DNA of 38,204 nt, from contig CALKJD010000020.1 in the NCBI GenBank assembly GCA_937995755.1, forward strand, positions 1 through 38,204. The letters are read 5' to 3'. The stretch is from an uncultured Saprospiraceae bacterium. GTDB lineage: Bacteria; Bacteroidota; Bacteroidia; Chitinophagales; Saprospiraceae. The position numbers and the translations under genes are program-made. Of the stretch, positions 24,078 to 33,561 are shown piece after piece (the first letter of the stretch is position 1; each line of letters starts with the position of its first letter). The notes below the pieces were generated by a model. That model had not been told where the DNA came from, did no database searches, and saw only the letters and a program-made list of their open reading frames with translations.

Positions 24078-25430
24078 ATGTTAGACTTTTTTAGTAACGT
24101 AATCTTCACCATAGGAAATAGAGCAGTAAACATTGCTCAGCTTATCTGGATGATTATGTTTTTAATATCATGGGTCATTGTATTTCGTCTATTTAGTACA
24201 GATGGAATCAAAGAGCTATATGAAAAATATGATGTCAATAAGAAGCAGCAAAAAAAGTTAAAATGGGTATTAGGTCTATTGCTTTGTCTTACCTCTTTAA
24301 TATTACTCTCTTGGTTATTCAAAATAGATGGCGAACTCACTACAATAAATGAGAAAGCTATAACTGTAGTACATCTCATCAAGGCATTATGTGTGTTACA
24401 AGCTGCACGTCTTATAGATTGGACTATATCTAATATATTCATTAGAAGTTATTACAGCAATAGAAAAAAACTTAAAGAACAACGTAAAGCCAAACGAGCA
24501 GAACCTAAAGATGAAATAGAAGATGAACGTGGCACATCAACTCTTGTTCAATACATTGTTTATATAGTTGTATTTATATTTCTACTTCGCAGTTTTAATC
24601 TGGATTACACATTTTTCAATTATCCTGTTGGTGGTAAACCTATACCGTTCAACATAACTAAAATACTACAGGCCATTCTTATTATAATGGTCGCAAAATT
24701 TATTATTTCTATATTGACACAAATAATTCTTTATGGTGTGTATCGAAACAGAGATATCGATGAAGGATCACAATATGCGCTCAATCAATTATTGAAATAT
24801 GTAATATATGTCACTGCTATTATAATGGCTTTACATACGTTAGGTATAAATATGACTCTAGTACTTGGTGGTGCGGCAGCTCTATTAGTCGGTATTGGAT
24901 TAGGACTTCAACAAACATTTAATGACTTTATATCAGGGATTGTATTACTATTCGAAAGAACAATTTCTGTAGGTGATGTAATATCTGTCAATGGCAAATA
25001 TGGAACTGTACATAAGATAGGTCTTCGATCCAGTATTGTAGAAACAAGAGATCATGTTACATTAGTCGTTCCCAATTCAAAACTTGTAAATGACTCAGTA
25101 AATAACCTATCTCACTTTACACCAATTGTTAGATTCTCTGTATCAGTAGGAGTAGCGTATGGATCAGATACACAGTTGGTGAAAAAGTTACTTATGGAAG
25201 CTGCTCATAATGTTCCAAGAGTGCTAACTCGTCCGGTTCCCTTCATAAGATTCTCAAATTTTGGAGATAGCGCTTTAGATTTTGAAGTACTGTTCTTCAC
25301 TAGAGATCATTTGCTTGATGAAGATATAAAAAGCAATATTAGATTTGAAATAGATAGATTATTTAGAGAGAATAATATAGCTATACCATTTCCACAACGA
25401 GATATATGGATTCGTAAAAATGAGTCCTAA
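24078..25430 (+). CDS. MscS-family mechanosensitive channel
   Basis: A 450-residue inner-membrane protein. Several N-terminal helices (about 20-38, 62-82, 95-112, 155-172, 195-220) precede the pore-lining TM3 and its hinge: GGAAALLVGIGLGLQQTFNDFISGIV in pieces between 264 and 289. The beta domain follows (VGDVISVNGKYGTV, 298-311), then the alpha/beta C-terminal domain ending near IPFPQRDIWI. The signature ERTISVGD and LVVPNSKL are classical. The extra helices make it larger than E. coli MscS (286 residues). It releases solutes on osmotic downshock. It converges on deoD with 21 bases between the stops and no clear terminator. Confidence 0.93.
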   Translation: MLDFFSNVIFTIGNRAVNIAQLIWMIMFLISWVIVFRLFSTDGIKELYEKYDVNKKQQKKLKWVLGLLLCLTSLILLSWLFKIDGELTTINEKAITVVHLIKALCVLQAARLIDWTISNIFIRSYYSNRKKLKEQRKAKRAEPKDEIEDERGTSTLVQYIVYIVVFIFLLRSFNLDYTFFNYPVGGKPIPFNITKILQAILIIMVAKFIISILTQIILYGVYRNRDIDEGSQYALNQLLKYVIYVTAIIMALHTLGINMTLVLGGAAALLVGIGLGLQQTFNDFISGIVLLFERTISVGDVISVNGKYGTVHKIGLRSSIVETRDHVTLVVPNSKLVNDSVNNLSHFTPIVRFSVSVGVAYGSDTQLVKKLLMEAAHNVPRVLTRPVPFIRFSNFGDSALDFEVLFFTRDHLLDEDIKSNIRFEIDRLFRENNIAIPFPQRDIWIRKNES

Positions 25431-25451
25431 AATATTATTCAAGAAAAATGA

Positions 25452-26150
25452 TTAGACAATATTTAAAGCGATTTCTATCATATCCTTAAAGGAAGATTCT
25501 CTATCAGAAGATGAGGTAACTTCTCCAGTTACTAGTGAATCACTTATTGATAGAATAGCCAATGCATTAACATTGTATTTAGCTGCAATAGTATACAATC
25601 CAGCTGCTTCCATTTCCACGGCTAAAACTCCATATTTTGCCCAAAGCTTATACGCATCTGGATCATCTTCATAGAACTGATCTGAACTTAGAACATTTCC
25701 AGCCTTAATATTTATATCGTTTTTATTTGCATATAAAATTGCTTTTTGAAATAAATCAAAACTTGCAGTAGGACTATAATCCTTATTAATAAATCTAGTA
25801 TTATTAATTCCACTTGTAGTAGAAGCAGACATCGCTATTACAGTATCTCTAAGCTTTACGTCTCTTTGATATGATCCTGCTGTTCCTACTCTGATTAAAT
25901 TTTTTACGTTATAATCATTTATCAATTCGTGAAAATAAATGAGCGATGAAGGAACACCCATTCCAGTACCTTGAACTGAAATTCGCTTACCTTTATAATA
26001 GCCAGTATAGCCTAACATACCACGTACTTCATTATACAATTTAGGAGAATCAAAATATGTTTCTGCAATCCATTTTGCCCTCAAAGGATCTCCTGGTAAT
26101 AGTACTGTATCTGCTATCTCATCCTTCTTGGCACCTATATGTATACTCAT
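25452..26150 (-). CDS. deoD: Purine-nucleoside phosphorylase, DeoD type
   Basis: A 232-residue hexameric-type phosphorylase that cleaves purine (deoxy)nucleosides with phosphate in salvage. Residues match the E. coli enzyme in register: LPGDP with Gly20, Arg24, GTAGS (89-93), VEMEAAGLY (178-186), catalytic Asp204 in SISDSL, and Arg217 in SDRESS. Start and length are standard. The neighbour on the same strand is 198 bases upstream, so it is probably a single-gene unit. No other salvage gene is near. Confidence 0.96.
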   Translation of the reverse strand: MSIHIGAKKDEIADTVLLPGDPLRAKWIAETYFDSPKLYNEVRGMLGYTGYYKGKRISVQGTGMGVPSSLIYFHELINDYNVKNLIRVGTAGSYQRDVKLRDTVIAMSASTTSGINNTRFINKDYSPTASFDLFQKAILYANKNDINIKAGNVLSSDQFYEDDPDAYKLWAKYGVLAVEMEAAGLYTIAAKYNVNALAILSISDSLVTGEVTSSSDRESSFKDMIEIALNIV

Positions 26151-26348
26151 GCTACGTATATTATCATTACTGAAAATAGTGATATAAAATATTTTAAAAT
26201 TACTTAAGCTATCAGTACAATTTACGACTAGTACTGAAAGATCCTAATTAATATTTTCAACGAAAGTGAAAGTTATAATTCTATTTGTATTTATAAAGTA
26301 ATCTACATCATGCTTACAACTGATTCTATACAAGTATTTAATTTAATA

Positions 26349-27794
26349 TTACTTTTTAGGAAGGGCTACAGAATACAACCAATAATTTTCCCTTTTAAAA
26401 TTTTCATCAGAAAACTCTTGCCACAGTTTTGCATTTGGGAATCTATTCATATCTATAGGTTCAGGAGTCAATAATACTATACCCCCTACTTTCTTAAATT
26501 TTGTAAATAAATTCAATTCTGTTTGAGTAGGTATATAAACTTTCTCAAGCCACTTAAAATATGTGAACTCATCACCTGTTGGTAATTCAAATAAGGGTCT
26601 TTCTGCATACGCACCCACTGGCGCCGTTTCAAATTTATTAATAACTACCACTGGTACATTGCTTGGTATTTTTTCCTTTATAAATAACCCAACTTCCTTG
26701 GCATTAGAAAATGGAATATTAGCATCAGTTATCAATGCTTTGATACCATGAATCAACGGTGCTATCATTAAAAGAATAACTAGTACATATCTTGATAGAG
26801 ACCAAGACGATTTTTTATAATGCGAAAGAATTAATGCTAAAATAAAAAGTATATATACCATTCCCCATTGCCTGACTCCACCGCTGAAAATGAGTATACC
26901 AAACGTTATGAATGCTACTAACCCGAAAAGAAGAGTTAGTAGACTTCGACGATCTCTTATAAATATCCAAACCAAAATAAATAGAACAAATAAACTTAAT
27001 AGAAAACCAATAAGAGATACTCCATTGGATGCTGTATCATCGATTAGTCCAATGGCAAATACATTAGCCAAATGCCCTTGAATACTTTCATGTATTACTT
27101 CTGTAGAAAAACTTTGTTGATTATAGGCACGAGTAAAATCATCTTCATTCCCACGAGGAAAAACAGTCAGCACAAATAATAGGAAACCTGTAATAGACCA
27201 AATCAATATATTCTTGTTTAATACTAATTTATTTCCATCAGCATTAATTAACAGGTAAGCTGTTATGGATCCGGCAAGAATAACACCATAGGCTTCAGTT
27301 TGACAAAGTAGTAGTAGTATAAAGCCCAATTTCCAAGAGTGCTTATCTCTCATTATAAAATCCATGGCTATAAGAGATAATAGTATAACTAATATATATC
27401 CTCTATTAATAACTCCATATTCAAATATTATAAAATAGCTAAGTGAAAGTAGTAATTTCCATATACTAGGTAGATTGATTTTTACTATTAGATAGTAAAG
27501 AGTAATCACTACCAATATACTATGTGCGATTTGAATTGATATATATTCTTCAATAGGAATATAGGTCCATGACTTTAAATAAATATACCAAAGAGAAGGA
27601 TGCCCTTCATAATTAAGGAATGCTAGCATATCTCCTAGACCAAGATCTCTAGCAACTAGCCATGCCTGCCATTCATCCTTCCACAATTCATGAAAATTAA
27701 ATTTATAACATATTAAACCAATTGAGAGTATGATCCAAAGTAAGATGTTAGATCTCTTAGAATCAGTATGCAGCTTATGTAAAAGTGAATTCAT
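26349..27794 (-). CDS. Polytopic membrane protein, GT39/ArnT-like glycosyltransferase
   Basis: A 481-residue protein with about ten hydrophobic segments. The first loop carries an Asp-Glu pair in ELWKDEWQAW, followed by GDMLAFLNYEGHPSLWYIYL. This layout (first-loop DE/DD and an HPSL/HPPL motif) is that of lipid-linked sugar transferases of the PMT/ArnT superfamily. The C-terminal ~110 residues form a soluble domain (VVVINKFETAP onwards). The donor would be a polyprenyl-phosphate sugar, with an acceptor on the outer face of the inner membrane. I use the ATG at 27794 rather than the TTG before it. It is monocistronic, with no sugar-pathway genes nearby. Confidence 0.65.
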   Translation of the reverse strand: MNSLLHKLHTDSKRSNILLWIILSIGLICYKFNFHELWKDEWQAWLVARDLGLGDMLAFLNYEGHPSLWYIYLKSWTYIPIEEYISIQIAHSILVVITLYYLIVKINLPSIWKLLLSLSYFIIFEYGVINRGYILVILLSLIAMDFIMRDKHSWKLGFILLLLCQTEAYGVILAGSITAYLLINADGNKLVLNKNILIWSITGFLLFVLTVFPRGNEDDFTRAYNQQSFSTEVIHESIQGHLANVFAIGLIDDTASNGVSLIGFLLSLFVLFILVWIFIRDRRSLLTLLFGLVAFITFGILIFSGGVRQWGMVYILFILALILSHYKKSSWSLSRYVLVILLMIAPLIHGIKALITDANIPFSNAKEVGLFIKEKIPSNVPVVVINKFETAPVGAYAERPLFELPTGDEFTYFKWLEKVYIPTQTELNLFTKFKKVGGIVLLTPEPIDMNRFPNAKLWQEFSDENFKRENYWLYSVALPKK

Positions 27795-28128
27795 CAATGT
27801 GAAGAAAGTAATTTAAAAGAAGAACGAATTTTATCATAATATTTAATCTTCATATTATTAATATTATAAAAAAATATTATATGACTAAAAATATTATAAT
27901 TCATGCTTTATTTAGCGAAAATGACTCAAAAACCTAATTTCTATAAAAATAGAGTAAAAAATAAGTAGGGAAAAAATATTAGTAAATAAAACTACAAAAT
28001 ACTGATAATCAATTATTTATACTAAAAATAAGTAAAAATTTAGCGCTTCAGAATTGAGTTTCTGTGTATAGACCCTATAATCAACGAAAATACGCTCTGT
28101 ATAAAGCCTATAAATATGACTCTTAAGT
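27795..28128. other. Very AT-rich intergenic gap
   Basis: This stretch between the GT39-like gene and mazG-like gene is almost all A and T. It holds three direct copies of AATATTATA (27860-27868, 27873-27881, 27890-27898) and many short A-runs. I see no gene, no T-tailed hairpin and no exact -7 element. It could work as an UP-type or bent-DNA region for the GT39-like gene. Confidence 0.4.
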
Positions 28129-28467
28129 CTAAAGTAATTTGCTATTACCGCGATGACGATCTTTATCCCTCGTAGTCTTCTTTTCCAAATTCTTTTGTAA
28201 TGCCTGAGTAAGATCGATTCCTGTCTGATTAGCCAAACAAGTAACTACCCAAAGTACATCTGCCATTTCATCTGCTAATTTTTCTTTTTCTTCTTCATCA
28301 GATAAAGGTACTTTCCAAGATTGCTCTCCATAAATTCTGGACATGACTCTTGCTAGCTCTCCTACTTCTTCTGTTAATATCGCCATATTAGTCATTTCTG
28401 AAAAATATCTTACCCCTATGGTATTAATCCAATGGTCTACTTGAGATTGTAATTGTTTAATTGTCAT
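28129..28467 (-). CDS. MazG-like nucleotide pyrophosphohydrolase
   Basis: A 112-residue single-domain all-alpha NTP pyrophosphatase. The metal motifs are EEVGE (33-37) and, one helix later, DEMAD (66-70), the EExxE and ExxD pairs of the MazG/iMazG group. The length and the WINTIGVRYFSEMTN start are those of the small Bacteroidota/archaeal-type form that removes non-canonical nucleotides. Its ATG lies four bases after the dtd stop, so the two form an operon and both act as quality-control enzymes. Confidence 0.9.
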   Translation of the reverse strand: MTIKQLQSQVDHWINTIGVRYFSEMTNMAILTEEVGELARVMSRIYGEQSWKVPLSDEEEKEKLADEMADVLWVVTCLANQTGIDLTQALQKNLEKKTTRDKDRHRGNSKLL

Positions 28468-28471
28468 TTTA

Positions 28472-28924
28472 TTAGTCTTTTCGTTGACTATCTATAATTA
28501 TAGTTACTGGTCCATCATTAAGTAATTGCACTTTCATATCAGCACCAAATTTACCAGTGGACACGGATAATCCAGAGTGATCAGCGAGTTTATGACAAAA
28601 TTGATCATATAATGGAATTGCTATGCTAGGTTTTGCAGCCTTTATAAATGACGGTCTATTACCTTTTTTAGTGCTTGCATGTAATGTAAATTGGCTAATA
28701 ACCAAAAAAGAACCATTCACATCTTTAATGGATAAATTCATTTTATCCTCTTTATCAGAGAAAATTCTCATTGCAGAAATCTTTCGGACTAGCCAATCAA
28801 TATCCTCTAGAGTGTCGATCTCTTCTATTCCTAATAGTATTAATAATCCTAAATCTATTCTGCCATTTACTATACCATCTATGGTTACATTAGCTTCAGA
28901 TACTCTTTGTATTACTGCTCGCAT
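28472..28924 (-). CDS. dtd: D-aminoacyl-tRNA deacylase
   Basis: A 150-residue DTD of normal length. It hydrolyses D-amino acids (and glycine on tRNA-Ala) from mischarged tRNA. The two active-site signatures are present: SQFTL (77-81) and the cross-subunit Gly-Pro motif in NDGPVT (136-141). The N-terminus MRAVIQRVSEANV is diagnostic. It is the first gene of a two-gene unit with the MazG-like gene. Confidence 0.96.
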   Translation of the reverse strand: MRAVIQRVSEANVTIDGIVNGRIDLGLLILLGIEEIDTLEDIDWLVRKISAMRIFSDKEDKMNLSIKDVNGSFLVISQFTLHASTKKGNRPSFIKAAKPSIAIPLYDQFCHKLADHSGLSVSTGKFGADMKVQLLNDGPVTIIIDSQRKD

Positions 28925-28953
28925 ATCTTGATATTATTTTAATGATATACCCT

Positions 28954-28961
28954 TAAAGGTA
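28954..28961 (-). promoter_or_regulatory. Likely -7 element of the dtd operon
   Basis: The minus strand reads TACCTTTA, one base from TAnnTTTG, 30 bases before the dtd ATG. Confidence 0.35.
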
Positions 28962-29440
28962 GTAGAATTGTTATTCAAACTTATTCACATTACAATAAAT
29001 TATACTATTTAATCATTTACTATCTAAGCTATTGAAAATACCTCTATTAACAGCCCATTTGTGCGTAAGTAGTAGACTTTTAAACCGTATTTGACCTATC
29101 AATTGCTTATATATTATACCTACAAATATGTGTTTATAGAGCTATAATTATCCTCAGCTAATTCACAGTCAATTTTATCTCATATAGTCACGAATCTGCT
29201 ATGTTAATAATATATACACAAGTTTGACAAACATGTTAATTAGCTGTGTTATAGGTATTTAAACTGTGATTATAGATGTATAACAGAAATCAAAGTCTTA
29301 AGAGTTAAACATTATAGTAATTAGCTCTTTTTATTTATAGACGAACTGACGTTGCTAATAGTAAATACTTTTCTTTTTAAATAAAATAAATATTTATTAA
29401 TAGCAGTGTGAGTTGAAAAACGAAATCAAGATGGATTGAG
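28962..29440. other. Long divergent intergenic gap
   Basis: This AT-rich gap between dtd and heme A synthase holds no gene that I can support. One hyphenated palindrome, GTTTG-A-CAAAC (29222-29232), stands out. The rest shows no T-tailed hairpin or RNA signature. Confidence 0.4.
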
Positions 29441-29448
29441 TAGTTTTG
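29441..29448 (+). promoter_or_regulatory. -7 element of the heme A synthase gene
   Basis: TAGTTTTG is an exact TAnnTTTG, 46 bases before the ATG at 29495. A TTG at 29413-29415 is the nearest -33 candidate but is 25 bases away. Confidence 0.45.
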
Positions 29449-29494
29449 CATCGTCAAGAAATCCTAGCAAACCACAAATTGAAAATTGACTGAA

Positions 29495-30577
29495 ATGGAG
29501 AATCAAACTGCGAACAAAACATCTTATCCGAAAGCACTGAGGATCTGGTTGTACATTGGACTTTTTATGTTGGTGGTTCAAGTGGTTGTTGGAGGAGTTA
29601 CAAGATTAACGGGTTCAGGCTTGTCTATCACCAAGTGGGAAATAGTGACTGGTACTCTACCACCGACGAATGATACGGACTGGAATGCTGAATTCGATTT
29701 ATACAAGGAGACTCCTCAGTATAGGGAGATCAATGAGGGTATGAGTTTGTCAGATTTTAAGTTTATCTATTTTTGGGAGTATATCCATAGGTTTTGGGCA
29801 CGAATAATGGGTTTTGTGTTTTTAATCCCATTTATCATATTTTGGATTAGAGGTCATATTGATAAGCCTTTAGCTAAGGGTCTAGGCTCTGTAGTTTTAT
29901 TGGCTATACTAGCAGCTAGCTTTGGATGGATAATGGTTGCTAGTGGCCTTATAGAGCGTCCTTGGGTCAATGCTTATAAACTTGCTTTGCACTTAAGTAT
30001 TGCCTTTTGTGTATATGCTGCCTTGTTTTGGACTTACTTAAAGGCATTTCATGTAAGAACTCAAGCTATAGATAGGAAGTATCTAAGATTGATGAAGATA
30101 TTTATGATGTTATTAGCTGTACAGATTTTTGCAGGCGGTGTAATGTCAGGAATGAAAGCAGGAGTCATCTACCCTACTTGGCCAGATATGAATGGCGAAT
30201 TTATTCCACATATTATATTTAACAGTAGCGAGTATACTGTTGAGAACTTTAATTATTATGATAGGAATTTGCTTCTACCAGCGCTAGTGCATATTATACA
30301 TAGAACTATTGCATACATTGTTTTTTTTCTAGGTTTATACATTAGTTTTTATCTAATCAAAGTCTCGAGAAATAGAGAAGTATCAAGTGCATCTTGGTTG
30401 TTAATAATGATGTTAATAATACAAGTTGTATTAGGTATATGGACTGTGATCTCATGTCAAGGAAGCATACCAGTACTTCAAGGTGTATTGCATCAGATGG
30501 GAGCTTTATTTTTGTTGACCTCTTCATTATATCTATTTTATTTATTAGGAAAATGTGATAAGTCGTTGGAGAGTTAA
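29495..30577 (+). CDS. ctaA: Heme A synthase (COX15/CtaA)
   Basis: A 360-residue eight-helix membrane protein that oxidises the methyl group of heme O to give heme A for aa3-type oxidases. Landmarks are GGVTRLTGSGLSITKW (33-48), His98 in EYIHR, His166 in LALHLSIA, His269 in HIIHRTIAY, and His333 in GVLHQMGALF. The loop PTWPDMNG (227-234) is typical of the COX15-type (type 2) enzymes. I start at the ATG at 29495; a TTG nine bases earlier is possible. The partner ctaB and oxidase subunits are not in this window. Confidence 0.95.
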   Translation: MENQTANKTSYPKALRIWLYIGLFMLVVQVVVGGVTRLTGSGLSITKWEIVTGTLPPTNDTDWNAEFDLYKETPQYREINEGMSLSDFKFIYFWEYIHRFWARIMGFVFLIPFIIFWIRGHIDKPLAKGLGSVVLLAILAASFGWIMVASGLIERPWVNAYKLALHLSIAFCVYAALFWTYLKAFHVRTQAIDRKYLRLMKIFMMLLAVQIFAGGVMSGMKAGVIYPTWPDMNGEFIPHIIFNSSEYTVENFNYYDRNLLLPALVHIIHRTIAYIVFFLGLYISFYLIKVSRNREVSSASWLLIMMLIIQVVLGIWTVISCQGSIPVLQGVLHQMGALFLLTSSLYLFYLLGKCDKSLES

Positions 30578-30608
30578 GTGTATAATATGATTTAGTAGAT
30601 ACTTATAT

Positions 30609-30616
30609 TACCTTTG
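30609..30616 (+). promoter_or_regulatory. -7 element of the alpha/beta hydrolase gene
   Basis: TACCTTTG is an exact TAnnTTTG, 22 bases before the ATG at 30639. Confidence 0.5.
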
Positions 30617-30638
30617 TAATACAATCATAAAGTGGGAT

Positions 30639-31409
30639 ATGGAGGATAACGTAATAAAGGAAAAGGGTTTCAGTTATATTGAAACTAATCCAGGTAAAGA
30701 ACCAATTGTTCTTTTGCATGGATTATTGGGTACACTGAGTAATTTTACTGGTATAGTGGCTAAGTTTGGTGATACTCATAATATCGTTTTTCCTATATTG
30801 CCTATATTCGATTTACCACTTAAAAATTCAGGTCTAGGCGGATTATTGAAGTATATAGAGTCCTTTATTGATTTTAAGAATCTTTCTGATATTAATCTAT
30901 TAGGTAATTCTTTAGGTGGACACTTAGCTCAATTATATACTCTTAAACATCCTGAAAAGGTAAAGTCACTAATTTTAACTGGAAGTTCTGGACTCTTTGA
31001 AAACGCTATGGGTAGTACTTTTCCAAAAAGAGGTAATTATGAGTATATAAAGAATAAGGCAGAGGATACCTTTTATGATCCTAAGATTGCAACCAAAGAA
31101 TTAGTGGATGAGTTATTTGAGGCGGTGAACGATAGAAATAAGGCTATACGGATTATAATAACAGCTAAATCAGCTATCAGACATAATTTAGAAGATAAGT
31201 TGGATAAAATTAGTTGTCCTACTCTTTTAGTATGGGGTAGAGAAGATGGTGTTACTCCTTTATTTGTGGGTGAGAAGTTTAATAAACTTATTACTTCATC
31301 AAAGTTAGTAATTGTAGAAAAGTGTGGCCATGCACCTATGATGGAGAAGCCTAATGAGTTTAATCAGATTTTAGAGGAATTTTTAAGTTCTTTGAACGTT
31401 AACACTTAG
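30639..31409 (+). CDS. Alpha/beta-hydrolase fold protein
   Basis: A 256-residue cytoplasmic enzyme without a signal peptide. The catalytic triad is Ser91 in GNSLGG, Asp203 in WGREDGVTP, and His231 in CGHAPMMEKP. The oxyanion motif HGLLG is at 27-31. A helical cap spans about 120-175. The fold group includes esterases and C-C hydrolases related to MhpC and BioH; the substrate cannot be named. The stop codon TAG (31407-31409) overlaps the first bases of a parS site. Confidence 0.85.
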   Translation: MEDNVIKEKGFSYIETNPGKEPIVLLHGLLGTLSNFTGIVAKFGDTHNIVFPILPIFDLPLKNSGLGGLLKYIESFIDFKNLSDINLLGNSLGGHLAQLYTLKHPEKVKSLILTGSSGLFENAMGSTFPKRGNYEYIKNKAEDTFYDPKIATKELVDELFEAVNDRNKAIRIIITAKSAIRHNLEDKLDKISCPTLLVWGREDGVTPLFVGEKFNKLITSSKLVIVEKCGHAPMMEKPNEFNQILEEFLSSLNVNT

Positions 31410-31423
31410 TTTCACGTGAAACA
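31408..31423. promoter_or_regulatory. parS site 1 (ParB binding)
   Basis: AGTTTCACGTGAAACA matches the 16-bp chromosomal parS consensus TGTTTCACGTGAAACA at 15 of 16 bases. It begins inside the stop codon of the hydrolase gene. Confidence 0.8.
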
Positions 31424-31431
31424 TATATAGT

Positions 31432-31464
31432 AAAAGCCAGCCTGTTTGACACAGACTGGCTTTT
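31432..31464. terminator. Bidirectional terminator between two parS sites
   Basis: AAAAGCCAG (31432-31440) pairs with CTGGCTTTT (31456-31464). An inner CTGT/ACAG extends the stem after one mismatch. It ends both the hydrolase gene and the convergent T9SS gene and lies exactly between parS sites 1 and 2. Confidence 0.85.
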
Positions 31465-31466
31465 GT

Positions 31467-31482
31467 TGTTTCACGTGAAACA
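31467..31482. promoter_or_regulatory. parS site 2 (ParB binding), exact consensus
   Basis: TGTTTCACGTGAAACA is a perfect 16-of-16 match and a full palindrome. It ends four bases before the stop codon of the T9SS gene (31487), centred 59 bases from site 1. Confidence 0.9.
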
Positions 31483-31486
31483 TGTA

Positions 31487-33511
31487 TTACAGTATTATCA
31501 CCTTAGAAGTACTTGTGCCTGTTGCAGTTGTTATATTGATATAATACTTACCAGGTAGAAATGTATTGGTTTTTATAGAAATATCGTTTTCTACGGTTCT
31601 TAGTCTTAATATAGGTATACCTATGTTATTAAAGACCTCTACCCTAGCTAATCCCTCAATACCTGTTATGAATAGATTTTCACCTTGTACAACTGGATTT
31701 GGATATACATTATGGTTTATTTTGCTGTGATCTATAGTACTAGTAGATAGGGTGAAAGTATAATTATTTATATGTCCTCCTGCCTTGCTATACCATATTG
31801 TACCATTTGCGTTATATGATCCGTATGAAGTACCACACCATTCTTTTACTTTCGTAAAATTATTTGCGTCAGGTGTTCTTTCATATATACTAGTTTGTGA
31901 ACTACTTCCTGTTGTATAGGTATAATGACCTGTAGATAGAATATGTAGATTGTTTAATTGACTACCAGAAGCAATTGAATTAAAGTTTGTGAGACCATCA
32001 TTAGATTTATATATGTTACTACCTATAGCCAATATAGCTTCATCTTCTGTTAGTACCATATCGGCCATCCAACCGGATACCGGAACTGTTATCATTTCCC
32101 AACTATCTCCATTATCTATACTACGAAGATACCCGGATTCTCCAGCTGAGGCATAAAGTATTCCTTGTTCATTTATCTTAATTTTACCTATATAGTCGTC
32201 ACTAAATATTTTATTAGACCAACTAAGGCCATTGTCTATTGACTTTGATATAACATGTGAGCCGCCTATATTCATACCTGCCAGCAAATAGGAATTGTCC
32301 TCCGAGTTGAATATTCTATACGCTGCAGCACCGGCAGTGGATACTATGATGCCATCTTCTAGGATAGAGACACCGCCTTCACCAGCAAGAGCGTATTTAC
32401 CTTGATCTAAAACTACGGCTTCATCTACTTGCATTAATTCAGTATTAGAGTATGGACTCCAGTTGATACCACCATCTTCTGTAATTACAATGGATTGATA
32501 ACCACAAGCAATACCAGATGTGGATGTAAGGTCAATACTATTTAGACTTGATCTGTTCAGAGGTATAAGATTTTCATACGTTTCACCAAAGTCATCAGAC
32601 CTAAGTATAGTGGATGATTCTCCTACTAAGTATATAGTACCATCTTCTGTAAATATTACATTCTTGATCAAACCAGCTTGTTCATCTTCATATATATAGT
32701 GTGATGCAACAGTATTCCCTCCGTCTTGACTCACAAAGAATCTATTAGTATTAGATGTCAAGAAAATATTCTCATTATATACATACACTGGATTGTTTTC
32801 AGGCCAGTTTGTTACTGAGGTCCAAGAATTGCCCCCATCTATGGTCTTCCATGGACCTGACTGTCCAGACATTGTTAAGTATCCTACTTCATCACTAGCC
32901 ATATCTAGTTTTTGAATGAAGCTTCCTAAGTTTACTATTTCTTCGTAACCACCAGATGATTTATTGATTTGGAATATTTGGCCATCTCTATTGGCTACAT
33001 ATATGTTGGAAGGAGAACTAGAGGTAGCACTTATTGTATATGGCGTATCATATATTACCTCATTCACTAGTTCCCATACTAAAGAACCATGTGGTGCTCT
33101 ATTAATTGCTCCTGTAGATATGATGTAGATGTAATCATCGTCTATTTCTAATCCGAGGAATTTACCATAAATGTCAATAGCTTGAGTATTCAGTACACTA
33201 AATGATTTATCTATATTAAGTGAGTATAAACCATCTCTATCTATCAAATAACATTGCTCTCCATTAGTATTAGGTATTATCTCCATGTCATAGAGGTAGC
33301 TATTATTATCGATTGAGAATATTTCCCAATTGAGTCCGGCGTCTGTAGATATCTGGGCGGTATTGCATGATCCGCTAGCAAATATGTTGTCTCCGGCTAC
33401 CGCAATTGTAGTTAAGTTAGTATAAGTTAGCTTTGGATAAACTGACTCCTGTGCTTGACTGGTCATCATAAAGACTATTATGATGATGTTTGTGAGTATA
33501 ATTCTTTTCAT
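31487..33511 (-). CDS. T9SS-exported protein with beta-propeller (BNR/YCF48-like) repeats
   Basis: A 674-residue protein with a signal peptide (1-20, ending TSQAQ). The body (about 25-590) is built from repeats of the form TxDxGxxW: STDAGLNWEIF, KTIDGGNSWTSV, ITEDGGINWSPY, SIDNGLSWSN and SIDNGDSWEMI. These are BNR/sialidase-type or Vps10/YCF48-like propeller blades. The last 73 residues (from VYPNPV at 602) are a Por-secretion sorting domain, so it leaves through the type IX system and may be anchored on the surface. No catalytic residues can be named; it may be adhesive. It lies between parS sites. Confidence 0.88.
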   Translation of the reverse strand: MKRIILTNIIIIVFMMTSQAQESVYPKLTYTNLTTIAVAGDNIFASGSCNTAQISTDAGLNWEIFSIDNNSYLYDMEIIPNTNGEQCYLIDRDGLYSLNIDKSFSVLNTQAIDIYGKFLGLEIDDDYIYIISTGAINRAPHGSLVWELVNEVIYDTPYTISATSSSPSNIYVANRDGQIFQINKSSGGYEEIVNLGSFIQKLDMASDEVGYLTMSGQSGPWKTIDGGNSWTSVTNWPENNPVYVYNENIFLTSNTNRFFVSQDGGNTVASHYIYEDEQAGLIKNVIFTEDGTIYLVGESSTILRSDDFGETYENLIPLNRSSLNSIDLTSTSGIACGYQSIVITEDGGINWSPYSNTELMQVDEAVVLDQGKYALAGEGGVSILEDGIIVSTAGAAAYRIFNSEDNSYLLAGMNIGGSHVISKSIDNGLSWSNKIFSDDYIGKIKINEQGILYASAGESGYLRSIDNGDSWEMITVPVSGWMADMVLTEDEAILAIGSNIYKSNDGLTNFNSIASGSQLNNLHILSTGHYTYTTGSSSQTSIYERTPDANNFTKVKEWCGTSYGSYNANGTIWYSKAGGHINNYTFTLSTSTIDHSKINHNVYPNPVVQGENLFITGIEGLARVEVFNNIGIPILRLRTVENDISIKTNTFLPGKYYINITTATGTSTSKVIIL

Positions 33512-33561
33512 AGATTTGGGTTTTAGTGAGTTGAGTAATTAAGTGGGGATATAACCTGCTC

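Noticed and set aside
27860..27898. AATATTATA copies as a CRISPR or iteron array
   Set aside because: Too short, uneven spacing and expected in such AT-rich DNA.
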